Assembly (NCBI RefSeq): GCF_004346925.1
Contig: NZ_CP031167.1
Coordinates: 1,942,001-2,006,000, forward strand
Length of the DNA: 64,000 bases
Source: Stenotrophomonas sp. ASS1
Lineage (GTDB): Bacteria; Pseudomonadota; Gammaproteobacteria; Xanthomonadales; Xanthomonadaceae
Direction of reading: 5' to 3'
The notes below the pieces were generated by a model. It did not search any database, was not told the DNA's origin, and saw nothing but the letters and a program-made list of their open reading frames with translations. This document shows positions 62,965-64,000 of the stretch, piece by piece (the stretch's first letter is position 1; the number at the start of each line of letters is the position of its first letter). Made by a program: the position numbers and the translations under genes.

Positions 62965-64000
62965 ATGCGTCCAGTGCCGTCCGCTCCCGCCGTCCCATTG
63001 TCCTCGCGCCCGCTGATGCGCCTGGCCTGCCTGCTCGCACTATCGTCAGTGCCGGTGCTGCTGCAGGCTGCACCGGCTGCGCTGGAGCGCGAGGTCAACA
63101 CCTTCATCGGCAGCAAGGACGACGGCAACACGTTCCCGGGCGCGTCGGCACCGTTCGGCCTGATCCAGGTCAGCCCGATCGGCAGCCACTATTCGGGCTG
63201 GCGCTACGACGACGAGAAGATCCGCGGTTTCGGCCACTCCTTCATCTCCGGCGCAGGTTGCTGGGAGCAGGGTGGCCAGGTGTCGGTGCTGCCGGTGACC
63301 GGTTCGATCGGTCCCGGCGGCGATTTCGATACCGGCAACGCGAAGAAGTTTGACCACAAGGCCTATGCCGCGTCGTACACGCATGACGGCGAGATCGGCC
63401 AGGCGGGCTATTACAAGGTGCGGCTGACCAGCTACGGCGGCATCGATGCCGAGACCACCGCGCGTACGCGTGCCGCGGCCGAGCGCTACACCTTCAGCCA
63501 GCGCAGTGGCGATGGCCACGTGCTGGTCAATGTCGGCCAGGCGAACGAGCGCCACTCGGTGATCGGCAGCGTGGTTGATGTGGTCGGCGACCGCGTGGTG
63601 GAAGGCAAGCTGGTCACCAAGAGTTTCTGTGGTGGCCATCAGTACACCACCTGGTTCCGCATCGAGTTCGACCGCCCGTTCAAGGCACACGGTACCTGGG
63701 GCGAAGGCGGTGGCCTGCCGGGTGCGCGCCACAGCATGGAAGGCGAGCAGAAGCCGAACGGCGCCTGGCTCAGCTTCGACCTGGCCAAGGGCCAGTCGGT
63801 GACGGCGGTCAGCGCGATCTCGCATGTGGACGCCGAAGGCGCGCGCATCAATCTGCGCGCAGACGGCATGCAGGGTGGGGCGCTGCTCGGTTTCGACCGC
63901 ATGCGCGCACTGTCCCAGCAGTCGTGGCGCGAGCAGCTGGGTCGGGTGCGTGTGCAGGGCGGTACGGCCGATGACCGCACCGTGTTCTACAGCGCGGCCT
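62965..64000 (+). CDS. GH92-family alpha-mannosidase (partial, runs off the window)
   Basis: Opens at the ATG 62965 (AGGAA upstream), with no stop before base 64000, so only 345 residues are seen. A signal-like segment (RLACLLALSSVPVLLQAAPA) is followed by the GH92 N-terminal signature VNTFIGSKDDGNTFPGASAP and GFGHSFISGAGCWEQGG. GH92 enzymes are exo-acting Ca2+-dependent alpha-mannosidases, mostly alpha-1,2, that trim high-mannose N-glycans. Catalytic residues lie beyond the edge. Divergent from a TonB receptor with shared operator-like palindromes, typical of a glycan-uptake locus. Confidence 0.92.
   Translation, partial: MRPVPSAPAVPLSSRPLMRLACLLALSSVPVLLQAAPAALEREVNTFIGSKDDGNTFPGASAPFGLIQVSPIGSHYSGWRYDDEKIRGFGHSFISGAGCWEQGGQVSVLPVTGSIGPGGDFDTGNAKKFDHKAYAASYTHDGEIGQAGYYKVRLTSYGGIDAETTARTRAAAERYTFSQRSGDGHVLVNVGQANERHSVIGSVVDVVGDRVVEGKLVTKSFCGGHQYTTWFRIEFDRPFKAHGTWGEGGGLPGARHSMEGEQKPNGAWLSFDLAKGQSVTAVSAISHVDAEGARINLRADGMQGGALLGFDRMRALSQQSWREQLGRVRVQGGTADDRTVFYSAA

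Noticed and set aside
62850..63353. Forward frame of 167 codons at the start of the GH92 gene
   Set aside because: Overlaps the GH92 coding frame, which has the signal peptide and the NTFIG family signature. The alternative is Arg/Ala-rich and featureless.

Overview
The window looks like chromosomal DNA of a Stenotrophomonas (S. maltophilia complex) or a close Xanthomonadaceae relative. The support is the high GC of most of the window, many GTAG-headed palindromes of the SMAG type, a gum-like polysaccharide export module, and several large TonB-dependent receptors. This assignment is inferred from sequence character; no search was run.

Layout. 1-12,172 is an exopolysaccharide/capsule locus. 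A lower-GC forward block (tail of a Wzc-type tyrosine kinase, Wzx-like flippase, two GT4 glycosyltransferases, a hexapeptide acetyltransferase, a Wzy-like polymerase) converges on a high-GC reverse operon. That operon resembles the gfcABCDE/yjbEFGH group-4 capsule set, rearranged as A-E-B-C-D, plus a terminal GT4. 12,282-17,688 holds a PAP2 phosphatase, tRNA-Arg(CCT), a DHDPS-like aldolase, two GNAT acetyltransferases, an AraC regulator, and a tandem universal stress protein divergent from a TetR-type regulator. 17,720-25,532 is a signalling island: a PAS kinase/receiver pair, then a tightly coupled operon of triple-receiver hybrid kinase, CheR, CheB and REC-kinase, then a BLUF blue-light receptor. 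25,536-30,576 has a BigR-like sulfur-sensing ArsR repressor divergent from two YeeE/YedE proteins, an Ntn amide hydrolase, an internally duplicated secreted protein, an AraC regulator and a DMT transporter.

30,678-46,273 carries two amino-acid operons. thrA-thrB-thrC lies behind a Thr-rich leader peptide. After an FNR-type regulator and hisS, a TrpR-family regulator leads hisG-D-C-B-H-A-F-I, all overlapping. 46,428-55,234 has a metallophosphoesterase, glucokinase, glycosylasparaginase, CutC and a TonB receptor. 55,385-58,628 is a copper module (copA, cueR, copZ) with two recognisable CueR boxes. 58,829-64,000 has a TonB receptor divergent from a GH92 alpha-mannosidase that runs off the edge.

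The strongest less-obvious signals are: (i) a palindrome of consensus TTGRATCGATYNAA before glk, both TonB receptors and GH92, suggesting one LacI-type glycan regulon; (ii) a 24-bp palindrome overlapping the promoter of the TrpR-like gene that heads the his operon; (iii) three copies of a roughly 200-bp modular palindromic element with compensatory arm changes, distinct from SMAG; (iv) a BLUF photoreceptor with all key residues beside the kinase/CheR/CheB operon; (v) a lipoprotein gene broken at a nine-G tract.
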